Both the position numbers and the translations under genes were made by a program. This document shows positions 7,890-15,932 of a stretch of 64,000 nucleotides of DNA, in pieces. Source of the DNA: Gordonia insulae (lineage in GTDB: Bacteria > Actinomycetota > Actinomycetes > Mycobacteriales > Mycobacteriaceae). The stretch is taken from positions 5,208,001 through 5,272,000 of the forward strand of contig NZ_CP033972.1 of assembly GCF_003855095.1 (NCBI RefSeq), in the 5' to 3' direction. How positions within the stretch are numbered: the first letter of the stretch is position 1; every line of letters starts with the position of its first letter. Below the pieces are notes generated by a model, which was given only the letters and a program-made list of their open reading frames with translations, did not search any database and was not told the DNA's origin.

Positions 7890-9547
7890 ACCGGATCGCC
7901 GACATCTACCGCCGGATCGAGGCCGCGGATCGTCCGGAGGTGTTCATCACGCTGCGTCCGCACGACGACGTCGAGGCCGACTATCGGAACTCGATCGCCG
8001 CCGGCGGGCCGCTGGCCGGGGTCGTGCTCGCGGTCAAGGACAACGTCGACGTCGCCGGGTTGCCGACGACCGCGGCGTGCCCGGGTTTCGCCTCCGTGCC
8101 GTCGGCGGACGCGGCGTCCGTCGCCGCGTTGCGCGCCGCCGGTGCGGTGGTGATCGGCAAGACCAACCTCGACCAGTTCGCGACCGGACTCGTCGGCACA
8201 CGCAGTCCCTATGGTGCGGTGCGTGATTCACGACGTCCCGACCACATCTCCGGTGGCTCGAGTTCCGGCTCGGCGGTCGCGGTGGCGCTCGGCTTCGCCG
8301 ACATCGCGATCGGCACCGACACCGCCGGCTCGGGCCGGGTGCCGGCCGGTCTGCAGGGCATCGTCGGGATCAAACCGACTCTCGGGGTGGTCTCCACCGA
8401 CGGGGTGCTACCCGCGTGCGCGAGCTACGACGCCGTGACGATCTTCGCCGAATCACTCGAGATGGCCGACCGGGCCATGGCCGCGATGGCGCAGGCAGCC
8501 GGTCCCCGACCGTTCGGACCGGCGAGCCGACTCGGCGCGCCCGAACAGCCGACGGTGGCGATCCCCGCGGAGCTCCCCGAACTTGATGACTCCTGGCGCG
8601 CTGCCTTCGGTGCGGCGGTGGCGCAGGCCGAGGCGGCCGGGCTCCGGATCAAACCGATCGACATGTCGGCATTCCTGGCGGCGGCCAAGCTGCTCTACGA
8701 GGACGCCCTGGTCGCGGAGCGTCACGATGCGGTCGGTGAGTTCATCGCCGGTGCCGATCCGGCGGACGGTCTCGATCCGACGGTCGCCGGGATCATCGGT
8801 CCCGCCGGTCGATTCGGCGCCACGGAACTCCTGCGTGCCCGACGCCGACTCGAGGTGCTGCGGGCCGAGGCGATGGCCGAACTCGGCGACGCCGATGCGC
8901 TGATGGTGCCGACCGCGCCGTGTCATCCCACGCTGGCCGACGTCGCCACCGACCCGGTCGGCGTCAATTCCCGGATGGGGACCTACACGAACTTCTGCAA
9001 CCTCTTCGATCTGAGCGCGGTCGCCGTACCGGCCGGTGAGGTCGTCGAGACAGACGACACGCGAGCACAATTCGGTGTCACGTTGCTGGGTCGCGGGCAC
9101 GACGATGCGATGCTGGTCGACCTCGCCCGACGATTCACCGGCAGGAATGCCGGTCCGGCCCCGGCGTGGCCCGAGGCCGGTGCTGCGCCGTCGGTGGAGC
9201 TCGCCGTCTTCGGTGCGCACATGCAGGGCGGGCCGCTCACCCACGAACTCTCGGAGCGTGGCGCCCGGTGGGCCGGCGAGATCGCCACCGCCGCCACCTA
9301 TCGGCTGGTCGCGCTGGACACGGTGCCGCCGAAGCCCGGACTGGTACGGGATCCCGCATCGGGACGGTCCATCGCCGGCGAACTCTGGGTGTTGTCGCCG
9401 AATGCCCTGGGCGAGTTCCTGGCCGCGCTGCCGTCGCCGATGATGCTCGGCAGTGTCGAGCTCGCGGACGGTCGGTGGGTCGTCGGTTTCGGGTGTGCCG
9501 CAGACGCGGCCGACCGGGGGGAGGCTCTCGACCGGGCCCGGTGGTGA
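7886..9547 (+). CDS. atzF: Allophanate hydrolase
   Basis: A 553-residue amidase-signature enzyme that splits allophanate to ammonia and CO2, the last step of the pathway. The Ser-cisSer-Lys triad is visible: K51 in VLAVKDNVDVAG, S125 in GGSSSGSAVAV and S149 in GTDTAGSGRVPA. The C-terminal extra domain (from about residue 435: VELAVFGAHMQGGPLTHEL to GSVELADGRWVVGFG) is the gamma-glutamylcyclotransferase-like domain typical of allophanate hydrolases and absent from plain amidases. It overlaps the carboxyltransferase gene by 4 bp (ATGA) and ends the operon. Confidence 0.94.
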   Translation: MNRIADIYRRIEAADRPEVFITLRPHDDVEADYRNSIAAGGPLAGVVLAVKDNVDVAGLPTTAACPGFASVPSADAASVAALRAAGAVVIGKTNLDQFATGLVGTRSPYGAVRDSRRPDHISGGSSSGSAVAVALGFADIAIGTDTAGSGRVPAGLQGIVGIKPTLGVVSTDGVLPACASYDAVTIFAESLEMADRAMAAMAQAAGPRPFGPASRLGAPEQPTVAIPAELPELDDSWRAAFGAAVAQAEAAGLRIKPIDMSAFLAAAKLLYEDALVAERHDAVGEFIAGADPADGLDPTVAGIIGPAGRFGATELLRARRRLEVLRAEAMAELGDADALMVPTAPCHPTLADVATDPVGVNSRMGTYTNFCNLFDLSAVAVPAGEVVETDDTRAQFGVTLLGRGHDDAMLVDLARRFTGRNAGPAPAWPEAGAAPSVELAVFGAHMQGGPLTHELSERGARWAGEIATAATYRLVALDTVPPKPGLVRDPASGRSIAGELWVLSPNALGEFLAALPSPMMLGSVELADGRWVVGFGCAADAADRGEALDRARW

Positions 9548-9615
9548 CCACCGCCATCCACCCACCGGCCACCCGCTCTGAACTGGGACGACCGCTCAAC
9601 TTCACGCCATTTGAC

Positions 9616-9630
9616 CATTTCTTTGAAATG
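9616..9630. promoter_or_regulatory. Short inverted repeat upstream of the Ser-Asp repeat protein
   Basis: CATTTC-ttt-GAAATG, with 6-bp perfect arms, lies in an AT-richer patch 68 bp before the start at 9699. It could be an operator or part of the promoter. No T-run follows, so it does not look like a terminator. Confidence 0.4.
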
Positions 9631-9698
9631 TCACACAACGCCCCGACCACGTGATTCAATGAGCCCGCTTGAATCGGTGGGACAGGGGAGTGGGACGC

Positions 9699-11528
9699 AT
9701 GACCGACGTGGGGCGCAACGCAATTCGGCGATCGCGAAAACAGGATCGACGCCTGAACCGGAAGCAGAAGCGCCACCGCGTCGCAGCCGGCGTGGCCGCG
9801 ATGGCGACGGTCGCGGCCGTGGGAGCCGGGCAGGCGATGACCCCGCAGGCGGCCGAGGCGGCGTCCATCAGTGACATCCTCGCCGGCGTCACCAGTGGCG
9901 CGCTCGGTGGCAACAGTGGGCTGGGACAACTCGGCGCGTTGAAGGACGGCCTGATGGAGGTCGTCAACGGTGGCGGCGCCGACATCGCCGAGCAGTGGCG
10001 GATCCAGCTGTGCGGCTCCGGCGGATCCAACGGCGGTGCAGACTGTTCGAGGTCCACCGGCGTTGGTCTCGCGATCGTCGCGCCCGGGCGTATCGAACTC
10101 GTTCCGGTCGCCGCCTGGGACACCGCGGCCGGTGTGTACAACTTCTTCGATGCCATCGACAACGTGCTGCCCGAGAATTGGCAGATCATCCCCGACCTGC
10201 GCGATCCCGAAGAGCCCTTCGGCAATGCCACGATCATCGGGGACGGCTTTCAGTTCGCGTTCGCATCGACGGGCGGGCAGGCCACGGCGATCTCGTTCCT
10301 TCCGGTCAGCCTCGCCACCGCGGGCGCGAGTGACGGCCGTACCGCCTACGCCTTCGCCCTCGTCGGCATGGCCAATGCCTGGACCACGGACGACATCACC
10401 ACCTCGCTGGTGGGCATCGACCTGCCGATCACCATTCCCGGGATCGAGCACGTCAGCTGCTACGGCGGGCTGACCGGCGCCTACGCCGAGGGAGTCGGTG
10501 CATGCGCAAACGTGTTGGGTACCTTCGACTTCCGATGGAAGGCGGCCAACGAGGTTCAGTTCGGTCTGACGGACCCGACGGGCGTGCTCTTCGATCCGCA
10601 GACCGTCCTGACCAACCTCATCACCGCGGTGCTGACGAATGTGACCGGCAACGGTGATCTGCCCATCACGCTCAGCAAGGATTTCGGACGACTGAGCTTC
10701 GGTGGCGACTACGACCTCCTCAGCGGAAACTTCGTCCGGTTCACCAGCGACTACGGTTCGCAGGCGCCCACCACCATCAAGTGGCTCGGGCAGCAGATCA
10801 CGCTGAACCCGATGGTGACGGTCAACGGGCAACAGCGGCCGAACCACATCGGCGCCCCGGTCATCGTGTGGGGCGAACTCGACACCGGCGAGATCATCCC
10901 GATCTACTACAAGCCGGAGATCGACCTGCCGTTCGGTCTGGCACCGATCGGGCCGGTCACATTCCCGCCCGCGTCGTCGACGACGCTCACCACGTCGACG
11001 CTCCGAGCGGCGCCGGACGACGTCGATGAGAGCGCCCCGGCGGTGACCTCCGCGCGGACCGACGCGGCCACGAGCGACGACACATCGACTGAGCCCGAGG
11101 CGATCTCCGGCACGGACACGTCGACGTCCGGTGTGGAGGCGACCGGGTCCTACGTCGGCAAGCACCGCGCCGACGATTCGGCCGGCGGATATGTCGGCAA
11201 GCACCGCGACGACGACTCGGCGTCCGGCACCGGTGCGCAGGGATCGGGGAGCGGCGAGCCTGCCTCGGGCGGCTCTGCGACCGACTCGACCGATTCCGGC
11301 TCCAGTGATTCCGGCTCGAGTGATTCCGGCTCGAGTGATTCCGGCTCGAGTGACTCGAGCTCCAGCGATTCCGGCTCGAGCGACTCAAGTTCCGCCGACT
11401 CCTCGTCCAGCGCGACCGACTCGGGCGCCACCGACTCGGGCTCGACCTCGGGCTCGGGTTCCTCCGGATCGACCTCCACCGGATCGGGCTCGTCGTCGAG
11501 CACGTCCGGCTCGGACAGCGGCGACTGA
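9699..11528 (+). CDS. Secreted protein with C-terminal Ser-Asp repeat tail (unknown function)
   Basis: A 609-residue protein not recognised as a characterised family. A long basic N-terminus precedes a hydrophobic stretch and a signal-peptidase-like AEA-AS site near residue 54. Residues about 60-430 form a Gly-rich extracellular domain with two Cys pairs (LCGSG...ADCS and VSCYG...GACA). Then come a Thr/Ser/Asp linker, two copies of YVGKHR at 485-490 and 498-503, and a tail of about 80 residues made almost only of Ser, Asp, Gly and Thr. No LPxTG or C-terminal membrane anchor is seen. ATG 9699 has GGGGAG upstream and is preferred to TTG 9669. A strong terminator follows. A cell-surface stalk role is inference. 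Confidence 0.8.
   Translation: MTDVGRNAIRRSRKQDRRLNRKQKRHRVAAGVAAMATVAAVGAGQAMTPQAAEAASISDILAGVTSGALGGNSGLGQLGALKDGLMEVVNGGGADIAEQWRIQLCGSGGSNGGADCSRSTGVGLAIVAPGRIELVPVAAWDTAAGVYNFFDAIDNVLPENWQIIPDLRDPEEPFGNATIIGDGFQFAFASTGGQATAISFLPVSLATAGASDGRTAYAFALVGMANAWTTDDITTSLVGIDLPITIPGIEHVSCYGGLTGAYAEGVGACANVLGTFDFRWKAANEVQFGLTDPTGVLFDPQTVLTNLITAVLTNVTGNGDLPITLSKDFGRLSFGGDYDLLSGNFVRFTSDYGSQAPTTIKWLGQQITLNPMVTVNGQQRPNHIGAPVIVWGELDTGEIIPIYYKPEIDLPFGLAPIGPVTFPPASSTTLTTSTLRAAPDDVDESAPAVTSARTDAATSDDTSTEPEAISGTDTSTSGVEATGSYVGKHRADDSAGGYVGKHRDDDSASGTGAQGSGSGEPASGGSATDSTDSGSSDSGSSDSGSSDSGSSDSSSSDSGSSDSSSADSSSSATDSGATDSGSTSGSGSSGSTSTGSGSSSSTSGSDSGD
11292..11396 (+). repeat. In-frame 15-bp repeats encoding DSGSS pentapeptides
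   Basis: Seven consecutive 15-bp units (consensus GATTCCGGCTCGAGT) encode DSGSS/DSSSS inside the tail of the secreted protein. Because the unit length is a multiple of three, copy-number change would alter tail length without breaking the frame. Confidence 0.85.
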
Positions 11529-11546
11529 TCCGGGCACCGTCGCCCC

Positions 11547-11588
11547 GACACCCCGCGTGATCGCCTCCCGACGATCACGCGGGGTGTC
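11547..11588 (+). terminator. Intrinsic terminator after the Ser-Asp repeat protein
   Basis: A perfect 17-bp stem (11547-11563 with 11572-11588; GACACCCCGCGTGATCG and its complement) with an 8-base loop. It starts 18 bp after the stop codon and is followed by CGTTTCTCTT. This is a strong hairpin for a high-GC genome. Confidence 0.88.
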
Positions 11589-11671
11589 CGTTTCTCTTGG
11601 CTACAGTGGAGACCACGATCAGTTGCATCCGTTCGACCTCGCCCGTTCAGTTCTCACCCCGAGGAGGAGTC

Positions 11672-11866
11672 ATGGCGGTAGACAAGGCGAAGAGCAAGGC
11701 CGTGTCAGAAGTCGTCCGTCAACATCCGGGCATGAGTCTGGCCGCCGTCTCCCCGGGGATCGCGCTGTTCCTCATCGTCGGGGTCCTGGTGAACTGGCCG
11801 CTGGCCATCCTGTTGGGCCTGGTGGGTGCCGGCGCCGGCTATTACTTCCTGACCCGGCAGAAGTAG
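11672..11866 (+). CDS. Small two-helix membrane protein
   Basis: A 64-residue protein. A basic N-terminus (MAVDKAKSKAVSEVVRQHPG) is followed by two hydrophobic segments (VSPGIALFLIVGVLVNW and PLAILLGLVGAGAGYYFL) and the end TRQK. The start at 11672 is fixed by a strong GAGGAGGAG ribosome site; the longer open frame to 11597 lacks one. It lies 14 bp before the S4-domain gene, suggesting co-transcription. No function can be assigned. Confidence 0.8.
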   Translation: MAVDKAKSKAVSEVVRQHPGMSLAAVSPGIALFLIVGVLVNWPLAILLGLVGAGAGYYFLTRQK

Positions 11867-11880
11867 TAGCCAGCGGAGAG

Positions 11881-12774
11881 ATGACCACGCGCGTCGACAG
11901 TTGGATCTGGGCGATCCGGCTCACCAAGACCCGGTCTGCGGCCGGTGCGGCATGCCGCGGTGGACACGTCCGTGTCAACGGCGTCACCGCGAAACCCGCG
12001 CAACCCGTCTCCGTCGGCGACGAGGTGCGGGTCCGGTTGCACGGGCACGAACGCATCGTCGAGGTCACCAAGCTCATCAGCAAGCGTGTGTCGGCGCCGA
12101 TTGCGGCCGAATGTTTCATCGACAACAGCCCACCCCCGCCGCCGCGGGAAGTGCTCGCCAGTCAACCGCGTCGCGATCGCGGCGCAGGCCGGCCCACCAA
12201 ACGCGAACGGCGCGAACTCGACCGACTCCGCATGCACGGCGGTCTGCTCATCGGCATGCTGGCGATGGTCGCCCTCGTCCTCACCGGTTGCGGTGGCGAT
12301 GCCGACGACCCCGCCGCGCCGAAGACCCCCGAGGCGCCGGCCAACGCTGGAGCCGGACCGTTCTTCGGAGCGTGCGGTGGGCTGAGCACCGAGGAGGTCA
12401 GCTCGATCACCAAATTCGCAGGTCTGACCAACACGGTGAACAATGCCTCGGTCTGTGAATGGGACAGCAGCAACGACCGCACCGGACCGGTCGCGTCGTT
12501 CAACTGGTATCGCGGGTCCCCGATCGGACGCGAGCGCGCCACCGAACAGCTGTCGCGTGAGACCACCAAGGACATCGACATCGACGGGCACAAGGGCTTC
12601 ATCGCGTCCGATGTGGGCATCTGCGAGATCGGCATCGCCTTCGGCGCCGACTTCTTCGAATGGTCGGTCAGCGCCGGGACCCAAGCGCTGACGGGTGAGC
12701 AGCCGCCCCCGACCGACCAGATCTGCGACGCGACCCGCGAGATGTCCCGACTCTCGATCGAGCGGTCGTCATGA
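11881..12774 (+). CDS. S4 RNA-binding domain fused in frame to a DUF3558 lipoprotein
   Basis: One continuous 297-codon frame. Residues 1-117 are an HslR-type S4 protein (TTRVDSWIWAIRLTKTRSAA, GHVRVNGVTAKPAQPVSVGD, ending RPTKRERRELDRLR), normally a complete protein of about 125 residues that binds stalled 50S subunits. Residue 118 is a Met that begins a textbook lipoprotein signal (MHGGLLIGMLAMVALVLTGC, lipobox Cys at 137) and a DUF3558 domain. No stop separates them, and shifting the frame by one or two bases does not create one nearby. Either a genuine fusion exists or the lipoprotein starts at ATG 12232 by internal initiation, with the S4 stop codon lost. No clear ribosome site precedes 12232. 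Confidence 0.7.
   Translation: MTTRVDSWIWAIRLTKTRSAAGAACRGGHVRVNGVTAKPAQPVSVGDEVRVRLHGHERIVEVTKLISKRVSAPIAAECFIDNSPPPPPREVLASQPRRDRGAGRPTKRERRELDRLRMHGGLLIGMLAMVALVLTGCGGDADDPAAPKTPEAPANAGAGPFFGACGGLSTEEVSSITKFAGLTNTVNNASVCEWDSSNDRTGPVASFNWYRGSPIGRERATEQLSRETTKDIDIDGHKGFIASDVGICEIGIAFGADFFEWSVSAGTQALTGEQPPPTDQICDATREMSRLSIERSS
12232..12774 (+). other. Alternative reading: DUF3558 lipoprotein from an internal start
   Basis: If translation starts at ATG 12232 the product is a 180-residue lipoprotein with signal peptide, lipobox LTGC (Cys at position 20), a Pro/Ala linker and the DUF3558 core (FFGACGGLSTEEVSSITKFA, CEWDSSNDRTGPVASFNWYR). The next gene encodes a second DUF3558 lipoprotein and overlaps by ATGA, favouring a functional lipoprotein pair at this locus. 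Confidence 0.6.
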
Positions 12775-13319
12775 GGCGGCTGATCTCGGTGATCGCGGTG
12801 ATGATGCTGCTCGTCGGCGTCGGATCCGCCTGCGCGCGAAGTGTCGACGGCGAACCGGTCGCGGTCGGGGCCGCCGACAACGAGCAGGAGGGCAACGTCG
12901 ACACCGACCAGTTCGACAAGTTGCTCCTGGAGTGCGAGGTGCTGTCGTCGGCGCAGATCGCCGAGGTCGTCGGCGGAACCGCCGCGCGCGGCACCTTCAA
13001 CGGCGCCATCTGCCGCTGGATCGTCGAAGGGGCGACGACGGCCTCGGTCACCTTCAACTGGTTCGAATGGGGCAACCCGACCGTGGAGAAGGAGACCGCC
13101 AAGAAGCTCGGCTACGAGACCGAGAACATCAAGATCGCCAGTCAGGCCGCGTTCACCCAGCGCGACCCGAAGCGGCCGGCGGTCTGCGGGGTCACCGCCC
13201 GTGCACCCAGTCGCGGCGTCTACACCTGGTGGGTCGAGCCGCGTTCGAGCGCCGTCGCCGCCGACCCGTGTGCCGCCCCGATCAAACTGATGGAGCTGCT
13301 GCTCACCGGCGGTCAGTGA
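12771..13319 (+). CDS. DUF3558 lipoprotein
   Basis: A 182-residue putative lipoprotein. The signal peptide MRRLISVIAVMMLLVGVGSA is followed by Cys21 (lipobox VGSAC). The mature part has the DUF3558 pattern LLLECEVLSSAQIAEVVGG ... CRWIVEGATTASVTFNWFEW, with Cys residues as in mycobacterial LpqG/LppX-neighbourhood DUF3558 proteins. It overlaps the upstream gene by 4 bp (ATGA). It ends immediately beside a convergent gene, with no spacer. Role unknown; an envelope location is expected from the lipid anchor. Confidence 0.86.
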   Translation: MRRLISVIAVMMLLVGVGSACARSVDGEPVAVGAADNEQEGNVDTDQFDKLLLECEVLSSAQIAEVVGGTAARGTFNGAICRWIVEGATTASVTFNWFEWGNPTVEKETAKKLGYETENIKIASQAAFTQRDPKRPAVCGVTARAPSRGVYTWWVEPRSSAVAADPCAAPIKLMELLLTGGQ

Positions 13320-14153
13320 TCAGGATGTCGGCAGTTTCGACACCGACACCGTCGCCGCGACCACCTGGTCGTCCCCGTCACCGGGGATCAACATCCAGAC
13401 CAGCAGACGGTCCGCGTCCCGTACACGTCGCAGCGTGATCGGGACGCCGGGCACGATCGGGCGCAGATACTCGATGACCGCACGGTGTGGACCGGCGACC
13501 AGCTCCGGATGATCGACGAGCTCGTCCTCGATCGCCTCGAGGTAGGCGGCGTTGTTGAGGTGCTTGAACGGATCGAAGTCGGTGATCCGTAGAACGTGCT
13601 CCCGATCGGGGAGGGCGACCTCGGACAGTTCCGGCGCCTTGTCCGGGTTCATCGACTTCCAGCGCAGGCGGTGCTCGTCGGTCATCGACGAGAGCATCTC
13701 GAACATCTCGTCACTGATCCGCGACGGCATGCCCTGATCGTTCACGTTGATCCAGAAGGCCTCGGTCTCGATCAGTCCGGACTCCCGCTCGTCCGGGTTG
13801 AACCGATTGGTCTCGTGATCGGCGGTCAGTCGCACCCGCATGTTCGTCCAGCGTGTGGACAGCGCGCCGCACCACCGTTGCGCGGTGACCGCGGCCGGCC
13901 AGGAGAAGGGCCGGATCACGTCGATCACCGTTCGCCGGACGATCCAGAACGGGTCGCTGTGCCCGTAATCGGTGGCCTCGATGTTGTCGTTGGCCACGTC
14001 CTGCAGGTACCGCGCGACCGCGTCGAGCCGGACCCGCATCTCCTGGTCGACGTCACCGGTGCGTACCCGATAACCCGCTTCGAAGTACCGGGCACCCTCC
14101 TTGCGCTCGTGTAATGCTTCGGTCGACGTTCCCGCTGTTGGCGAGGTGCTCAC
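13320..14153 (-). CDS. Acyl-ACP thioesterase family protein (double hotdog)
   Basis: A 277-residue protein of the acyl-ACP thioesterase (FatA-like) group found in actinobacteria. It shows two hotdog halves: the first with YRVRTGDVDQEMRVRLDAVA and DPFWIVRRTVIDVIRPFSW, the second with HVLRITDFDPFKHLNNAAYL, where D-x-x-x-H-x-N is the catalytic-type motif. It would hydrolyse fatty acyl thioesters. It is divergent from fprB with a KstR-type box in the gap. The start at 14153 (MSTSPTAG) begins with a disordered tail; the fold starts near residue 20. Confidence 0.85.
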   Translation of the reverse strand: MSTSPTAGTSTEALHERKEGARYFEAGYRVRTGDVDQEMRVRLDAVARYLQDVANDNIEATDYGHSDPFWIVRRTVIDVIRPFSWPAAVTAQRWCGALSTRWTNMRVRLTADHETNRFNPDERESGLIETEAFWINVNDQGMPSRISDEMFEMLSSMTDEHRLRWKSMNPDKAPELSEVALPDREHVLRITDFDPFKHLNNAAYLEAIEDELVDHPELVAGPHRAVIEYLRPIVPGVPITLRRVRDADRLLVWMLIPGDGDDQVVAATVSVSKLPTS

Positions 14154-14213
14154 TCAGTCCCTGCTTTCGGCCACCGGTACCTTTAGGAGTTAAGATACTC
14201 AGGACGACAAAAC

Positions 14214-14227
14214 TAGAACACGTTCCA
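14214..14227. promoter_or_regulatory. KstR-type box between acyl-ACP thioesterase and fprB
   Basis: TAGAACACGTTCCA fits the pattern TnnAACnnGTTnnA described for the cholesterol-catabolism repressor KstR of mycobacteria and rhodococci. It lies 60 bp from the thioesterase start and 26 bp from the fprB start. It also overlaps a further inverted repeat ACACG-ttcca-CGTGT. Confidence 0.5.
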
Positions 14228-14253
14228 CGTGTCGGATTTCGAGGAAACAGCAG

Positions 14254-15932
14254 ATGGCGCATGTGATCACCCGACCATGTTGCAACGACGCCAGTTGTGT
14301 CAGCGTGTGTCCGGTCAATTGCATTCATCCCACTCCGGACGAGCCGGAGTTCTTCACGGCCGAGATGTTGTTCATCGACCCAGAGACATGCATCGACTGC
14401 GGCGCATGCATCGACGAGTGCCCGGTCGAGGCGATCCTCCCGGACGATCAGCTCGAGGAGCGCGACGAGCCGTATCTACAGATCAATGCGGACTATTACA
14501 AGGACCATGACGTCGAGGGTGGCCTGGTTCCGCCCAAGAAGGCGCCGCAGCTGCCCGAGGGCGAGCTGCACGTCGCGATCATCGGCGCCGGTCCGGCCGC
14601 GTTCTATGCCGCCGAGGAACTGGTGCGCAAGCCGCAGGTGAAGGTGGACATGTTCGACCGCCTGCCCACCCCGTACGGACTCGTCCGGGCCGGGGTCGCC
14701 CCCGACCACGCTCCCACCAAGGGCGTGGAGAAGACGTTCGCGGCGACCGCGGCCAAGCGCAATTTCCAGTACTTCCTCAATGTCGAGGTGGGTAAGCACA
14801 TCACTCACGCCGAGCTCGTCGACCGCTACCAGGCGGTCGTCTACGCGGTCGGCGCCGCGACCGACAAACGGCTGGGCATCGAGGGCGAGGATCTGCCCGG
14901 TTCGATACCGGCCACCGAGTTCGTCGCCTGGTACAACGGGCACCCCGACTACGCGGATCTCGACTTCGACCTCACCGGTGAGCGCGCGGTGGTGGTCGGC
15001 AACGGCAACGTCGCGCTCGACGTGGCACGCATCCTGGTCAGCGACCCCGACGATCTGGCCACCACCGACATCGCCGACCATGCGCTGGCCCGCCTGCGTG
15101 AATCCAACATCACCGAGGTCGTGCTCCTGGCGCGGCGCGGCATCGCGCAGGCCGCATACACCAACAGCGAGTTCCTGGCGCTCGGCGACGTCGCCGGTGT
15201 CGACGTGGTCATCGACCCGGACGAACTGGCGCTCGATCCGGCCACCGAGTCCGCACTCGAGGACGACACCCTGGATTCGACGATCGCCACCAAGATCCGG
15301 CTGGCGCGGGAGTTCGCCGCACGCCCTGCCACGGATGGCAACCGGCGCATCGTGTTCCGCTTCCTGGTGTCCCCGGTCGAGCTCGCCGGCGACGGTCAGG
15401 TCGAGCGACTCACCTGCGTCCGCAACGCGTATGCCGCAGGCACCGAACGCATCGCGGTGACGCCGACCGACGACCGGTTCGAACTCGAGACCGGGCTGGT
15501 CCTGCGGGCCATCGGATACCGTGGCGTTCCGGTCATCGATCTGCCGTTCGACGACGTGAAGAGCGTGGTGCCGAACACCGACGGCCGGGTACAGGCCACG
15601 GCTGACGGCGATGTCATGCCGGGGCTCTATGTGACCGGATGGATCAAACGGGGTGCGACCGGGGGATCGGGATGAATCGAATATGTGGTCAGGAGACCGC
15701 CGAGGCGGTCCTGCGGGACTATGTGGACGGTGCGCTCACCGCGCCTGCCACGAGCCGCGATGATGTCGGCGCCATCGTGACCGATCGCGGCGCCCGCCGC
15801 ATCGACCTCGACGGTTGGAAGGCCATCGACGCCGCCGAGAAGACCGCGGGCAAGAGTGCGGGTCGGCGCCGGGTCAAGTTCGTCTCGATCACCGAGTTCG
15901 AAGCGGCCGCCGGCATGGAATCGGTGCAATAG
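14254..15932 (+). pseudogene. fprB: FprB, ferredoxin/ferredoxin-NADP reductase, interrupted by a one-base frameshift
   Basis: The gene encodes an N-terminal 7Fe ferredoxin (Cys at 9/10, 15, 19, 23 and 46, 49, 52, 56) joined to an adrenodoxin-reductase-like FAD/NADP domain (AIIGAGPAAFYAAEEL, later VVVGNGNVALDVARIL and YVTGWIKRGATGG). The first frame stops at 15675. The missing C-terminus (GMNRICGQETAEAVLRDYVD to the stop at 15932) continues in another frame. Adding one G to the five-G run at 15661-15665 restores the family sequence TGGIG and gives a 559-residue protein. So either the sequence lacks a base or the gene has lost its last 85 or so residues. Confidence 0.88.
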
